Origin: Thamnidium elegans
Taxonomy: Eukaryota; Mucoromycota; Mucoromycetes; Mucorales; Mucoraceae
Assembly (NCBI GenBank): GCA_025201345.1
Contig: JAIXMG010000016.1
Coordinates: forward strand, 62,001-126,000
DNA: 64,000 nt
Direction of reading: 5' to 3'
Of this stretch, positions 12,175 to 22,578 are shown one piece after another. Position 1 is the stretch's first letter. Each line of letters starts with the position of its first letter. Under the pieces are notes generated by a model, which worked only from the letters and a program-made list of their open reading frames with translations, was not told the DNA's origin and did no database searches. A program made the position numbers and the translations under genes.

Positions 12175-12493
12175 TAGAATTGAATGGACAAGTAATCCTC
12201 AATCTGTAGCGTTTTATTATCCTTATGTCATTGCATTTGATACAAAATTTATTGAAGTGATTCATGCTGAAACTGTAATTTTTTTTTTTTTCCTAAAAGT
12301 TATAAAATACAATATACTCATAATTTTTTTTTTATAGGGAGAGGTAATTCAAACAATTATTGGAGAAAACACAAGATACCTTCCATCTTCATTAAACAAT
12401 ACCAATGCAGCAAACCTCGATATATACTGCTCTTCCAACCATCAATTCAAACCTGATTATCAGAATGTATTTAAACTAGAACCTATTCTTTAA
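8749..12493 (+). CDS. ROM2: Rho1 GDP-GTP exchange factor (DEP-DH-PH-CNH)
   Basis: Ten exons (8749-8835, 8898-9272, 9330-9638, 9714-9770, 9820-9963, 10038-11214, 11278-11436, 11509-12085, 12178-12274, 12338-12493) give 1,045 aa. A DEP-like region lies around residues 95-190 (FTGEEAVDILCNILP). The DH domain starts at about residue 300 (AIYELIYTEEDYVRDL) and includes LPITRLQRYPLLLSAIL. A PH domain follows at about 540-650 and a citron-homology (CNH) domain fills the C-terminus (LGTQQGIWMAKEGD). This is the architecture of yeast Rom1/Rom2, which activate Rho1 at the plasma membrane to drive glucan synthesis and wall-integrity signalling. Intron 11215-11277 is 63 nt with no stop. Intron 12086-12177 contains about 40 T in a row. 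Confidence 0.93.
12134..12173 (+). repeat. Poly-T tract in a ROM2 intron
   Basis: An uninterrupted run of about 40 T immediately precedes the TGTAG acceptor and acts as an extreme polypyrimidine tract. Confidence 0.9.
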
Positions 12494-12592
12494 AAAAAAC
12501 ACTCCCTTAATAATATACTCCCTTTATTCTTGTACAAATACTTTATATATATATCCAAAAAGAACTGCTAAATTGATTTTAAAGCAATTCAG

Positions 12593-14548
12593 CTAGTTTA
12601 TATCTTTTAATGGATGTATAAATTTACCAATAACACAATTTCCCAATAATAAATCAATTTCATATACATCAAAACACTGAATCGCAAGAAACTTTTTAGA
12701 CTCTTCTTTTTTTGTAGCCTCACTAGTCCAACCCGAAAGAAACCTTGAACTAAAGTTTTTGAATTGAATGAACGATCCGGATTCTTTATACCATTTGTAC
12801 CATCGAACCAATTTATCCTTTTCAAATTCTATGCGTATAACTACACCGTATTGAAACTGATACCTTAAAAATCCTATATCCAAAACCAGTGTTCGCAATG
12901 ACTCCATACATCTCAAGTCCATCACTCGCTCCACTCCTTGCTCGAACTTGTATTTAAGTAGCTCTAGGTGCTCGATATCAAACATTATAGAAATTGCGTT
13001 TAAATCAAGCATTGTAAGGCGTGAAGATTCAATAAGTGCGTACGTTATTTTTTGCTCGCTTGATCTTTTACTATCAATCGATGGCCAATCATGAAACACG
13101 GATTGATAAGGACTGTATCCTTTTTCTAGATCCTGTAACTTGGTTCCAAACTTGATATTATACGCTTGTCCGTAATCACCATAGTTATCAAAATGAAAGT
13201 AAGTCAGATTTGTGTACTTTGTGATAGCAGATTTAAGTATATGTATGCTATCTGAAATGGGAATAGAACTTTGTGCTACATAGGGTGGTTTACATAGTAT
13301 TTCGATTGACGAAATCGTTTGTTTCTTTAAAGTCAATGTTTCTTGAGGAAATGGAAAAACTGTATCAATAAAGTTTTGTATTTGATTGATACTTTGAAGC
13401 GTACGGTTGATATCCAAAATGTAGCCAATGTAAACTTGATTGTGGGTTTTTTTTATTGAAAGGTTAGCCCATTTTTGACGGCTATGGTAAGCAGAAGGGT
13501 TAAGACTGATAGAGACATGGCATTTTGGTATGCGACCTGTAAACAAGGCTTTGGAAATAAACGGCCAATATTCCTTTAGTATTGAAGGAGAGAAAAGAAT
13601 ACGGTTGTCAGCGTTTCTGCCGCAGTTTTTTATTGAAAATTCGACTTGTTCTATTTCTGATAAGTAAGTACCAAATGATTCAATGGTACCTCGATCGTTT
13701 CTGCGGATCCAGTCCTCTGCTGTCGCATTAGTGGTACTTAAATCGAACTTTTTTAAGGCTCTAGGAAAATTCGATAGAACGTACTTCATAAGGCGATCAT
13801 TGAACGAAGGAACACGAATTGTAGCTTCCTCTAAACAAGAATAAACAGGCTTTGACGATGACAGTGTGCCTTCTTCAAAATCATTTTCAATAGAAAATCG
13901 AATCAATCCCGGAACTAACCCAAGAACTTGAAGCAATGAAACTGATTCATCAGGTACACCTCTTTTCAGGTTTCGAATAACAATTTCTTTCAAGTTTATA
14001 AAATCTTTCAAGAAATATAAAGATTTATGGGAATTTCGAATGTTGTAGTCAAGATCAAATAGTTCCAAATAGGTTAGTGTGTGACGAAGACTATAGACAC
14101 AATCAAAATATACCCAGAATTTGTACATGTCGTCAAAGTATGGATCTACCTTGATTTTTCGCAAGTTGTGCATAGTTTGACATTTATTTTCCATCGATTT
14201 TAAATATATTATTTTGCAATCACTGTTAGATAAGTCAAGCACACGTAACGAGGGAAAAAATTGGGTTATGCGATCGTAGAGGTTTATACCTCGATATTTG
14301 TAATCATTAAATGCTTTTAATACCTTGACATGGTTGGCAAATCTTCGTTCATTGACTTGGTTTGATAAGACAGATATACATAAATTAGGATCTCCTGTTA
14401 AAGTAAACGTATGGTAAATAATATACGCTGTATCTTGATACCAGCTTTTACAAACAGTTGAACAGTTTTTTAAGGAGCTTTTATCTAGGGATGAAACATA
14501 TTCAAATATTTTTTGATTTATTTCAAATGGAACGTGTTGAAATAACAT
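12593..14548 (-). CDS. F-box protein, tandem copy A
   Basis: Intronless frame of 651 aa starting MLFQHVPFEINQKIFEYV, a canonical N-terminal F-box (LPxEIxxKIF...L....L..CS.VC+.W), so a likely SCF ubiquitin-ligase adaptor binding Skp1. The start at 14548 is preferred over the upstream ATG at 14608 because it aligns with copies B and C. The body contains irregular leucine-rich segments (FPSLRVLDLSNSD, LTYLELFDLDYN, LTMLDLNA) that may bind substrates. It is followed head-to-tail by two paralogues on the same strand. Substrate is unknown. The opposite-direction ROM2 gene ends 100 nt away. Confidence 0.85.
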   Translation of the reverse strand: MLFQHVPFEINQKIFEYVSSLDKSSLKNCSTVCKSWYQDTAYIIYHTFTLTGDPNLCISVLSNQVNERRFANHVKVLKAFNDYKYRGINLYDRITQFFPSLRVLDLSNSDCKIIYLKSMENKCQTMHNLRKIKVDPYFDDMYKFWVYFDCVYSLRHTLTYLELFDLDYNIRNSHKSLYFLKDFINLKEIVIRNLKRGVPDESVSLLQVLGLVPGLIRFSIENDFEEGTLSSSKPVYSCLEEATIRVPSFNDRLMKYVLSNFPRALKKFDLSTTNATAEDWIRRNDRGTIESFGTYLSEIEQVEFSIKNCGRNADNRILFSPSILKEYWPFISKALFTGRIPKCHVSISLNPSAYHSRQKWANLSIKKTHNQVYIGYILDINRTLQSINQIQNFIDTVFPFPQETLTLKKQTISSIEILCKPPYVAQSSIPISDSIHILKSAITKYTNLTYFHFDNYGDYGQAYNIKFGTKLQDLEKGYSPYQSVFHDWPSIDSKRSSEQKITYALIESSRLTMLDLNAISIMFDIEHLELLKYKFEQGVERVMDLRCMESLRTLVLDIGFLRYQFQYGVVIRIEFEKDKLVRWYKWYKESGSFIQFKNFSSRFLSGWTSEATKKEESKKFLAIQCFDVYEIDLLLGNCVIGKFIHPLKDIN

Positions 14549-14650
14549 GAAGTAAAAAAAAGAGGGGGGGGGGAGGAGAAGTAGAGAGATATAAAAATGC
14601 AGAGTCAACTAAAACTATCCAGGCCCCCTTTTTATTATTACTGAAACAAG

Positions 14651-14670
14651 CAATCACCTGACGTGCCACA
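14651..14670 (-). promoter_or_regulatory. Conserved upstream box of F-box copy A
   Basis: Read on the minus strand the box is TGTGGCACGTCAGGTGATTG, about 100 nt upstream of the copy A start. Nearly the same sequence occurs upstream of copy B and a diverged form upstream of copy C, so it is probably a shared promoter element. Confidence 0.6.
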
Positions 14671-14696
14671 CTTTTTATTATTTGTTGTACAAAGAT

Positions 14697-16730
14697 TTAA
14701 CTAGTTTTTTTATTAAATCTACCGATAACTCTATCTTCAAAAAGAAGTTTAATTTCATCTACATCAAAGCACTTGATTGAAAGAACTTTTGTCTTTCTAG
14801 TATTTACTTTCTTGTTTCCAAACCAATTGGTCTTTTCAAGATAATCAGCAGGAATCATCTCGAACCTTTCTGTTTTAAATCGACAGAGCAATTTAGGTAA
14901 TTTACGCCATAAATAATATCGACTGATCTTGTCTTTTTTATATTCAATTCGAACCATTACATTTTGTTCCGAATCGTTTCTTAGAAACCCAATGTCAAAA
15001 ACAAGCGTCTTTAGTTTATACATGTATTGCAAGTCTAATAAGTTACTTAAGTCGAGTTCAGGTCGCATATCACATTTGTTTATCTTGAGGTATTCTATAT
15101 TGGGCAGCGCGCTAATAATAACATTTAAATTAAATGCAATTAACCATGGAATTTCAATAAGTGCAAACGTTAAGTTTTGTTTGGTCGGTGTATTTAATCG
15201 TTTAAATCTTTTGCCTGCAAGATCAAATGAGTGTGTATCATAGTAGATTTGCTCTTCATATGCGCCAACTTTTTCAATATCTTCTAATTTATATCCAAAC
15301 TTGAAATTGTAGCGTTCGTGGTTATTGCTATACTGAATAAAATGCAAGTAGCTAAGCCTTGGGTATTCTTGTAAAGCCGATTTTAATAATTGTATACTTT
15401 CATCTAATTCAATATAATGTAAAAAAGATGGCGTACTAAAGATTTCTATAGATCCAATGGTGCTTTTATTTAAACTGGGGTTGTGTGGTGGTAACGGTAT
15501 CAATTTATCAATTGATGTTGGTATAGTCTGGGAATTTTGTTCCCTAAGATTATTTATGTCTAATATGTAACTGAGGTAGACATTTCTCTTGTTTCTTTTG
15601 ATCAATAGACTGTTCGTGTTTTGAGGACATGGTTTAAATGATTCATCTAGTCGGACAGAGATATGACAACTTAAGTGTCTATCTCGACCAACTATATCGA
15701 AAATAAAAGGCCAATAGGTATTTAAGTTGTTGGGCGTAAAAATAGATTGTACGGTGTCACTGTCTGTAAGTATTGGTGCAAACCGTGCTAAAGAAAAGCA
15801 TACGTTTTGAGTTCTTCCTAAATAAGCTGCGAACGATTGAACGAGAACTTGATCGCTTTTTCGAATCCAATCTTCTGCTTTTACTTTAGTGATAGTCAAA
15901 TTAAACGTTTCTAATTTTTTAGGAAAGTATGATAAAACGTACTCCATATGAAATGTATTAAACGATGTTACATAAAACGTAGCATCCCTTAATTTTAAGT
16001 AAAGAGAAGGAGCTGAGCTGCTTCGTGTAACCATTACATTTTTACCTTCTTCAAATTCGTTTTTAATCGAGAATCGAGTTAGATTTGGAATCAATTCAAG
16101 AACAGGAAACATACGAAATTTTTTATCGGCCGCATCTTCTTTCATGTTTGTAATTGATAGCTCGGTTAACTTTGTAAAGCCTCTCATATAACATAAATAA
16201 GTGTTGGAGTGACGAACACTATACGTCAAATTAGACAGCTCCAAATAACGTAAATTGTGACGAAGACTAAACATGCAATCAAAGTAAATCTTGTATGCCA
16301 ATTGATTCGAGAAACCTTTGCCAACCACGATCTTTTCTAAGCTGGGAATGTTCCTGTCGCCGTATCTATCAGTAATAGATTCTAAATAAGATATTATATT
16401 ACTGCTCTGGGATAGATCGAGTTCTCTTAGAGATGGGAAATAATGTAATATTTGGCCATGCATATTTACATCTTTATATCTTGAATCATGAATCACTTGT
16501 AATTTCTTGACATGTCTACTGAAATTTCTTTCTTCTGTTTGGTTTGACAAAACTGATAAAAATGCAAACGGGTTTCCAGTTACAACAAGTGTTTCGCAAA
16601 GCATAGATATAGTATCTCGAAACCATGCTCTACAAACCTCGCTACAGTTTTGCAATGATATTTCGTCCAATGCTAAAACATATCGGAATATCTTTTGACG
16701 TATTTCGAAAGGAAGTTGTTGAAAGGTCAT
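14697..16730 (-). CDS. F-box protein, tandem copy B
   Basis: Intronless, 677 aa. The N-terminus MTFQQLPFEIRQKIFRYVLA is an F-box, followed by CSEVCRAWFRD. Leucine-rich segments such as FPSLRELDLSQSSN and LRYLELSNLTYS match the equivalent positions in copies A and C. Long stretches align with copy C (VKAEDWIRK, YWPFIFDIVGRD), so B and C look more recently separated than A. Role by family: SCF substrate receptor. No intron is seen although most genes here are intron-rich, which may point to origin from a processed copy followed by tandem duplication. Confidence 0.85.
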   Translation of the reverse strand: MTFQQLPFEIRQKIFRYVLALDEISLQNCSEVCRAWFRDTISMLCETLVVTGNPFAFLSVLSNQTEERNFSRHVKKLQVIHDSRYKDVNMHGQILHYFPSLRELDLSQSSNIISYLESITDRYGDRNIPSLEKIVVGKGFSNQLAYKIYFDCMFSLRHNLRYLELSNLTYSVRHSNTYLCYMRGFTKLTELSITNMKEDAADKKFRMFPVLELIPNLTRFSIKNEFEEGKNVMVTRSSSAPSLYLKLRDATFYVTSFNTFHMEYVLSYFPKKLETFNLTITKVKAEDWIRKSDQVLVQSFAAYLGRTQNVCFSLARFAPILTDSDTVQSIFTPNNLNTYWPFIFDIVGRDRHLSCHISVRLDESFKPCPQNTNSLLIKRNKRNVYLSYILDINNLREQNSQTIPTSIDKLIPLPPHNPSLNKSTIGSIEIFSTPSFLHYIELDESIQLLKSALQEYPRLSYLHFIQYSNNHERYNFKFGYKLEDIEKVGAYEEQIYYDTHSFDLAGKRFKRLNTPTKQNLTFALIEIPWLIAFNLNVIISALPNIEYLKINKCDMRPELDLSNLLDLQYMYKLKTLVFDIGFLRNDSEQNVMVRIEYKKDKISRYYLWRKLPKLLCRFKTERFEMIPADYLEKTNWFGNKKVNTRKTKVLSIKCFDVDEIKLLFEDRVIGRFNKKTS

Positions 16731-16770
16731 AAGAGAAGAAAAAGAAGAAAATAGATAAAAAATAAAAAGA

Positions 16771-16820
16771 AGCTTAGCCGACTATATTTATAGTACACAC
16801 AAATCATCAGATGTGCCACA
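16771..16820 (-). promoter_or_regulatory. Promoter boxes of F-box copy B (TATA and upstream box)
   Basis: Minus strand: TGTGGCACATCTGATGATTT at 16801-16820, then a TATAAATATAG box near 16783-16793 flanked by GGCTAAGCTT. The same order and flank occur upstream of copy C, where GGCCAAGCTT follows TATAAATAGAG. Confidence 0.65.
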
Positions 16821-17043
16821 GGTTATTTTTGTCGGTGTTTTTGTCTGCATAGCATGTTTTATTAGTTACATCCAGCATTGGAACTTTTAGCCCAATAATA
16901 TATTTATTAGCTAAAGGTATACATGTATTACCAGTCGCTAAAATTCTTATAATATCTCTTCCCTTTTTCTTTAAAAGAGGAGAGAGGTACTTTTGGGCTT
17001 ATTGGTTTCACGCACATATATTTACAATTTATTAAAATAGAAA
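16821..17043. other. Short spacer between F-box copies B and C
   Basis: AT-rich spacer with no supported gene. It should contain the 3' end of copy C and the distal promoter of copy B. Confidence 0.6.
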
Positions 17044-19062
17044 CTATGGATACATAAGTTTACCGACAACTCTATAATCAAACAAAAGTGTAATTTCATT
17101 TACATCAAAACATTTGATTATAAGAACTTTTGTGGTTGCACTATCTATCTTTTCAGCACCAAACATAATTCCTGTTTCATTGTATAACTCAAACATATTT
17201 GGCTTGAATTGACGTTTTACTTTAGAAGGCTTAGACCATCGATACCATCTGGTTGTTTTTTGTTTTTCATATTCCACTCGAACAATAACTCCACGTTGTA
17301 ATTCTGTTTTTAAAAAATTCATATCCAAAACAAATTTTTTCATGCTGTGCAAATGGCCTAAATTAAATATGGTAGTGAAGTCTCGTTCCCATTTCATAAT
17401 TGATGTATGTATCTTGAGGTATTTGATGTTAGGAAACAAGGCTGTAATGGCGTTTAATTTGAAATCGTTTAATGATGATGTTTTAATTAATGTAAACGTT
17501 AAATTTTCTATGGTTGAACTCTTTAAACTATTATATCTTTTTCGACCAACAGTAAAAGGCTCAGTATCGTGGTACGTCTTTTCATCATAAGGTCCACCGT
17601 GTTCAATATCTTCTAGTTTCGATCCAAATTTGAGACAATACTGTTCAGAGTACCTACAATACTGCCCCAAATGTAAATAGCTTAACTTTGCATACTCTTG
17701 TAAAGTCGATTTCAATAATTGTATACAATCTTTTACTGGAATAACATGTTCTAGTGAAAAAGGCGGTCTACTAATAATTTCTATAGATTCAATCGTACTT
17801 TTATCTAAGCATGTATTGTGTCTTTGCAAAGGTAATGGTATAAAGTTATCAACTGATTGTGTTATACCGTCTGGGTTTTGTTGTAATAAACTTGTCAAGT
17901 TCAAAATATAGTTGAGTTGTACTTGCTTTTTATTTCTTTTGATTGATATATTGGAAATATTCTCAAAACAAACGTTATTTGATTCTTCGAGTCGAATAGA
18001 AATATGACTGCTTAACTGCGGATCTCTACCTACGATATCAAAAATAAAAGGCCAATACTCTTTTAATGACAGTGTTGTAAATATGGATTGAATGGTATCA
18101 ATCTCTGTCATCCTTTCAGCAAATCGTTCTATAGAAAAGCAAACGTCATCTACCTCGGCTAAATAGGCAATAAATGCTTGAATAATAGCTTGATCATTTT
18201 TCTGAATCCAGTCCTCTGCTTTCACTTTGGTAATAGTCAGGTCGAATTTCTTTAACTGTTTAGGAAAGTGCGATAAAATATACTTCATATGAGAATCATT
18301 AAACGAGGGAATACGAAATACAACTTCTTTTAAATTAGAGTAAATAAGATCTAGTGTTGGTTTGCTCTGTGTCAGGTCTTCTTCAAAGTCGTTTTCAATA
18401 GAGAATTGTGTTATTTTGGGAATAGATTCAAGAACAGAAAACATCGAAAACTCTTCGTCTGCAGCGGCGTGTTCCAAGTTTTTAATTGATAGTTCGGTCA
18501 AGTTTGTAAACTCTTTTATAAAACATAAAGCTTTTTTAGAGTTACGAACTTCATGATTGAGATTGGATAACTCTAAATAAGGTAACGTATGACGGAGACT
18601 ATAGACGCAATCGAAGTAAGCCTTGTATTGAGCTTGGTCTATAAAAAAATCTCCCACCAAGATCTTTTCCAAGTTGGTGATATTAGTATCAGTGTCTCTA
18701 TCAGTAATATACTGCAAGTAGGCGAAGTTGTAATCGCTTCTCGATAAATCAAGTATACGTAAAGAAGGAAAATAATGTAATATTTGATTAAGCATATCCA
18801 CACCACTATAATTTATATCATCAAGTGCTTGTAACGTTTTGACACATCCACTAAAATTTCTTTCCTCTGTTTGATTTGCCAAAATCGATAAAAACTCATG
18901 TGGATATCCTGTTAAAGTGAATATTTTTCGAGAGATAGGAACAATATCTTGATACCAAGCTCTACAAACAGTCGTACACTTTTTCAGTGATCTTTTATCT
19001 AAAGTTCGAACGTACAGAAAAATTATTTCACGCACGTCAAATGGAAGTTGATGAAATAACAT
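17044..19062 (-). CDS. F-box protein, tandem copy C
   Basis: Intronless, 672 aa from the ATG at 19062 (MLFHQLPFDVREIIFLYVRT); an upstream in-frame ATG at 19116 would add a hydrophobic leader absent from the paralogues and lies within the TATA-proximal region, so it is rejected. The F-box is followed by CTTVCRAWYQD and leucine-rich segments (FPSLRILDLSRSD, LPYLELSNLNHE). C-terminal blocks YEKQKTTRWYRWSK and IIKCFDVNEITLLF correspond to blocks in A and B, so the whole protein, not just the F-box, was duplicated. Likely SCF adaptor; target unknown. Confidence 0.85.
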   Translation of the reverse strand: MLFHQLPFDVREIIFLYVRTLDKRSLKKCTTVCRAWYQDIVPISRKIFTLTGYPHEFLSILANQTEERNFSGCVKTLQALDDINYSGVDMLNQILHYFPSLRILDLSRSDYNFAYLQYITDRDTDTNITNLEKILVGDFFIDQAQYKAYFDCVYSLRHTLPYLELSNLNHEVRNSKKALCFIKEFTNLTELSIKNLEHAAADEEFSMFSVLESIPKITQFSIENDFEEDLTQSKPTLDLIYSNLKEVVFRIPSFNDSHMKYILSHFPKQLKKFDLTITKVKAEDWIQKNDQAIIQAFIAYLAEVDDVCFSIERFAERMTEIDTIQSIFTTLSLKEYWPFIFDIVGRDPQLSSHISIRLEESNNVCFENISNISIKRNKKQVQLNYILNLTSLLQQNPDGITQSVDNFIPLPLQRHNTCLDKSTIESIEIISRPPFSLEHVIPVKDCIQLLKSTLQEYAKLSYLHLGQYCRYSEQYCLKFGSKLEDIEHGGPYDEKTYHDTEPFTVGRKRYNSLKSSTIENLTFTLIKTSSLNDFKLNAITALFPNIKYLKIHTSIMKWERDFTTIFNLGHLHSMKKFVLDMNFLKTELQRGVIVRVEYEKQKTTRWYRWSKPSKVKRQFKPNMFELYNETGIMFGAEKIDSATTKVLIIKCFDVNEITLLFDYRVVGKLMYP

Positions 19063-19100
19063 TATATTCAAGTTAAAAAGAAAAATAAGAAACAAAAAAT

Positions 19101-19156
19101 AAAAAAGCTTGGCCAACTCTATTTATATTTCCATGCAGTCATCTGATATACTACAG
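19101..19156 (-). promoter_or_regulatory. Promoter boxes of F-box copy C
   Basis: Minus strand: TGTAGTATATCAGATGACTG near 19136-19155, then ATATAAATAGAG near 19118-19129, flanked by GGCCAAGCTT. The spacing and flanks match copy B. Confidence 0.6.
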
Positions 19157-19663
19157 TCTAATTGGGCTTTATTTTTTGTAGTACAGTAGTTTGAGTACTT
19201 GTCTCATGTTTTTTGCGGATTTCTAATTTCTTGATATACCAACACAAGTTATTAGAAGATAAGCGGAATGTTGTTTCCAGCGCTGGCATACGAGAATGTC
19301 TCGTTGATAAAATAAATAGTCTTCCAAAACCCCAATAATTTTTGCTATTAAATCCTCCCCCTTTTTTTATACAACTAATCAAAACCCAAGAATTGAGAGT
19401 GCTCTTTTGTACTCCTTATAATACAGCCGGTGGAAAAGTATACTTTAAGTGCATGGCATATATACTCTAAACGAAAATAAGTAACTTATCTTCACCATTT
19501 AGTAGGGATTTCTTTTTTATTAAATGAATTCGTTGGCTAAACAAAAAATCTAACGAGCAATTAAGTCAAAGATACTTAAGTCTCTAAATTCCTTTTTATA
19601 AATTATTGAATTAATAACATATAGAATTATATTTTATTTCTTTATTTATAATTTGCTGGATAA
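19157..19663. other. Intergenic, no gene seen
   Basis: AT-rich spacer between F-box copy C and the helicase 3' end. The minus-strand frame at 19158-19382 has no recognisable domain and no neighbouring exon, so it is not called. Confidence 0.6.
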
Positions 19664-22292
19664 TTACAATTTAAGAATTGCTTTGCTGTATCTGACTTCG
19701 GAATTCTTGTTCAACCATTCGATCCAGTTTTCAAGGAAAGTGCGATCAATAAAAAAAGGATTTTCTTCATTTTTATCGTATTCAGATCCATTAAGCGTGA
19801 CTGTGTCACCTACTACGACCAAATGTCTTCTCGCTCTTGTCATAGCAACTAGAAGGGAATTACTATTTTTTTTTTTTTTTTTTTTTACAATTTTGTTACT
19901 TACCATTTAATCGTCTTTTTTCAGCCAAGAAACCTACTTCTCTTCGCTTATTCGAGCGTACTAATGATAATATGATCGCTTCTTTCTCCCGACCTTGGAA
20001 GCCATCAACAGTACCCACTTCAATATCTATCCACTTGTCGCCCATCGCCAAAAGCAATTTTGTAACTTGTGCCTTGTACGGAGTAATGACTGCGATGTCC
20101 TTTTGGGTAAGTCCATCCTTTAATAGCTTGCCAATGTAACAGACAATTACTTTTACTTCATAATCATTGGCGGTACTTTGCTTATTCATTTTACCACCTT
20201 TAGACTCATGATGATTGTTTGTGTCCTTAGTATCTATTATAATAATCGGGACACATGTCTCCGCTGTTTTTTTAACATCTGGCAAGTCTTGCAAGATATG
20301 TTGAGCTACGCTAGAATCTGCTATCAACTTATTATTATAAAGTTCTTTTGAGCTAAATGCCATAATTTGTTCATGCATACGGTATTGAATAGACAGTAGT
20401 TTCTTAACTTTATCACCATACATAGAGAGCAGTCTATCAAATAGTGTATATGAAAGATCATTCATCAGTGACATTCCTTGAAAAATTGATTTAACTATAT
20501 TTTTTGTAATTTTTGGTGGCGTTTTTACAGTGGGAGGCAATTGTAAATGGTCACCAGACTACATAAGGTTGCAATTATAAGTAAAAAAAGGTGCTGGTGT
20601 ATAAATAGAAAGTAAAGCTTACCAATATAGCCTTCTTTGCTTTGCTTAGTGGAATCCAGCAATCGGGTTCTGTTGATTGTCCGACTTCGTCAATAATTAT
20701 GACATCAAACATTTTATTCTTTAAAGGACCGGATCTATATAATCAAATATTAAAAGAAAAAAAATATAAAAAATTGTATATAAATATGATAGTTACGCAT
20801 TCAAGGTTGAAAATACAACATTTGCAGCGTTAATTTTCTCGTTCTTTTTCTTCAAAGTTACTTTCTTTTTTAATAGAGATTTTAAAGTTTCAAGAATTTT
20901 CTTCCTTTCTTCTCCTTCAGAAATATTTTCTACCGTTCTTAGCTTTCGAGAAAGTTTTTGTAACTCTTCTTGCATGATACTCGACACTTTTTCAACATCT
21001 ATATCAGAGCATAATACATCCAAAGTCCATCTGACAACATTAGGAGAAACCCTAGCGGGATGTCCAATTCTCACAACGTTTGTGTCGTGTTTGATATATC
21101 TCTCTACCAGATTATCTGTATTTATTTTAGCATAAAAACTATTATTAAAATGAAAATGAATACTAACCTACGGAAACATGGGAAGGACCACATACCAACA
21201 CCTTCTTCCCATCCGCTACAAGTTGTCTGATTACTTCAATCAAAGTATGTGTCTTTCCAGTCTAAAATGATATATATTAAGTACTAATGTTACACATGAT
21301 TAAAAACCTTTATTGCTTACACCTTTAAATGAGTTAGTATAAAAGTATTGACATATGATTTATTACTATCTATTACCTGGTGGTCCGTGAATTAAAGATA
21401 ACTCGGGAGAACCCAAAGCAAACCGAACTGCTTCCTTTTGATATTCGTTTAGAGAAGTATCTTTAAAATTAATCTTTGTCATATCTTTGGGCTCGGATAA
21501 GTGGCGTAATCCAAGTAATACTTCTGCTAATACAGATAGATTTCTTTTTATAGCTCCTTTTTTTATCTGAGACAAGGTGTTTAACATTCTAAATACATGA
21601 TTTAGTGTTTATAAATAGCAAGGCGGTTATTTTCTTTATTACCTTTGATAACTGACCTCGTTTGGTAGCTTAACACTATAATATAGCTTTAGTATATCTT
21701 CATTTTTTTTTTATAGACATTCTTTAATATTACATTTGACATCTTTCAATCAACTTTGGTGATGAAGTAATAGAGGAAGCCTCATCGGTATCAATCAAAC
21801 ATAACACAATCGAAAATATGCTCATACCAACAATAATTCCTTTATAATGCGATGTATCTCCTTCGTAATACAAGTTATATTCTTTGAGAGCAACTACGTC
21901 TCCTACCCTTAACTTGCTTTGTGGTATAGTGGGGCGTCTTCGAGTTTTCGAAATTGCTCGTAATACTAAATTACTTTTTTTTTCTTATAAGTAAAGTTAG
22001 GGTTTTTTATACAGTTATATCTACTTACATGCTGTTTCCAACTCCCGGCTTGATATCTTCATATATTTATGGGGTATGTAGTTAATCGCGATTAATGGGG
22101 AGATGATATAATAATAAAAAATTATTATTATTATTTACCTGCGACTGTCAGGTTTAAGACAGCTACACCTTTTCGTTGTAGTGCCTCTGGAGGCCCTGAC
22201 AAGATTCTCTCTGTTTCCTTCTGGTCAAGGGTCATTTCCTTTCGGACCAAAGATATCAAATGGTCGACAAATTTGGTTACTTTTGGGTTCAT
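19664..22292 (-). CDS. HCS1: SF1 helicase, IGHMBP2/Hcs1 family
   Basis: Eleven exons (22292-22139, 22056-22029, 21973-21734, 21675-21643, 21588-21377, 21322-21321, 21261-21168, 21115-20797, 20734-20623, 20558-19904, 19848-19664) give 677 aa, close to yeast Hcs1. This Upf1-like 5'-3' helicase acts on DNA/RNA and associates with DNA polymerase alpha in yeast. Motifs: Walker A GPPGTGKTHTL (assembled across a proposed 2-nt exon), DEVGQS in place of the usual [40 protein letters not shown] and [10 protein letters not shown]. No AN1 zinc finger or R3H domain is present, as in other fungal members. Small exons of 28, 33 and 2 nt are notable. Transcribed divergently from the Phe-tRNA synthetase gene across 286 nt. 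Confidence 0.9.
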
Positions 22293-22578
22293 TATTTATT
22301 TCTTAAAAAAAAAAAAAAAAAGTAAAAGAGTAGTATCATAGATGTGACCATTTAATACGCTTTATATACAAATGTGGGGGCAGATATATCTATAAATACT
22401 TGTATTGAAGGAAGTAATATTTACATAAAGGATGATAAACTTGAAAATTGCAGGAATCGGTAAACCCAATCTGTCAGAGGTGACTGTTTCCTGCATTTTG
22501 CTGGTTTGGTTACTGATTCGGCCCTGGCCCCTGCCTGACTTTATTTTTCGCTCTCTCTTTTTCTTCTACTGTCAAAGT

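Noticed and set aside
14929..15243. Plus-strand 104-codon frame inside F-box copy B
   Set aside because: Shadow frame of the minus-strand coding sequence with no independent signals.
19063..19116. Upstream ATG of F-box copy C giving a hydrophobic leader
   Set aside because: Paralogues A and B start at the position equivalent to 19062, and the leader is too close to the TATA box at about 19120.
22432..22578. Upstream start for mitochondrial Phe-tRNA synthetase
   Set aside because: It adds a hydrophobic stretch rich in Trp/Pro that does not look like a presequence; the ATG at 22579 gives a proper Arg/Ser-rich one.
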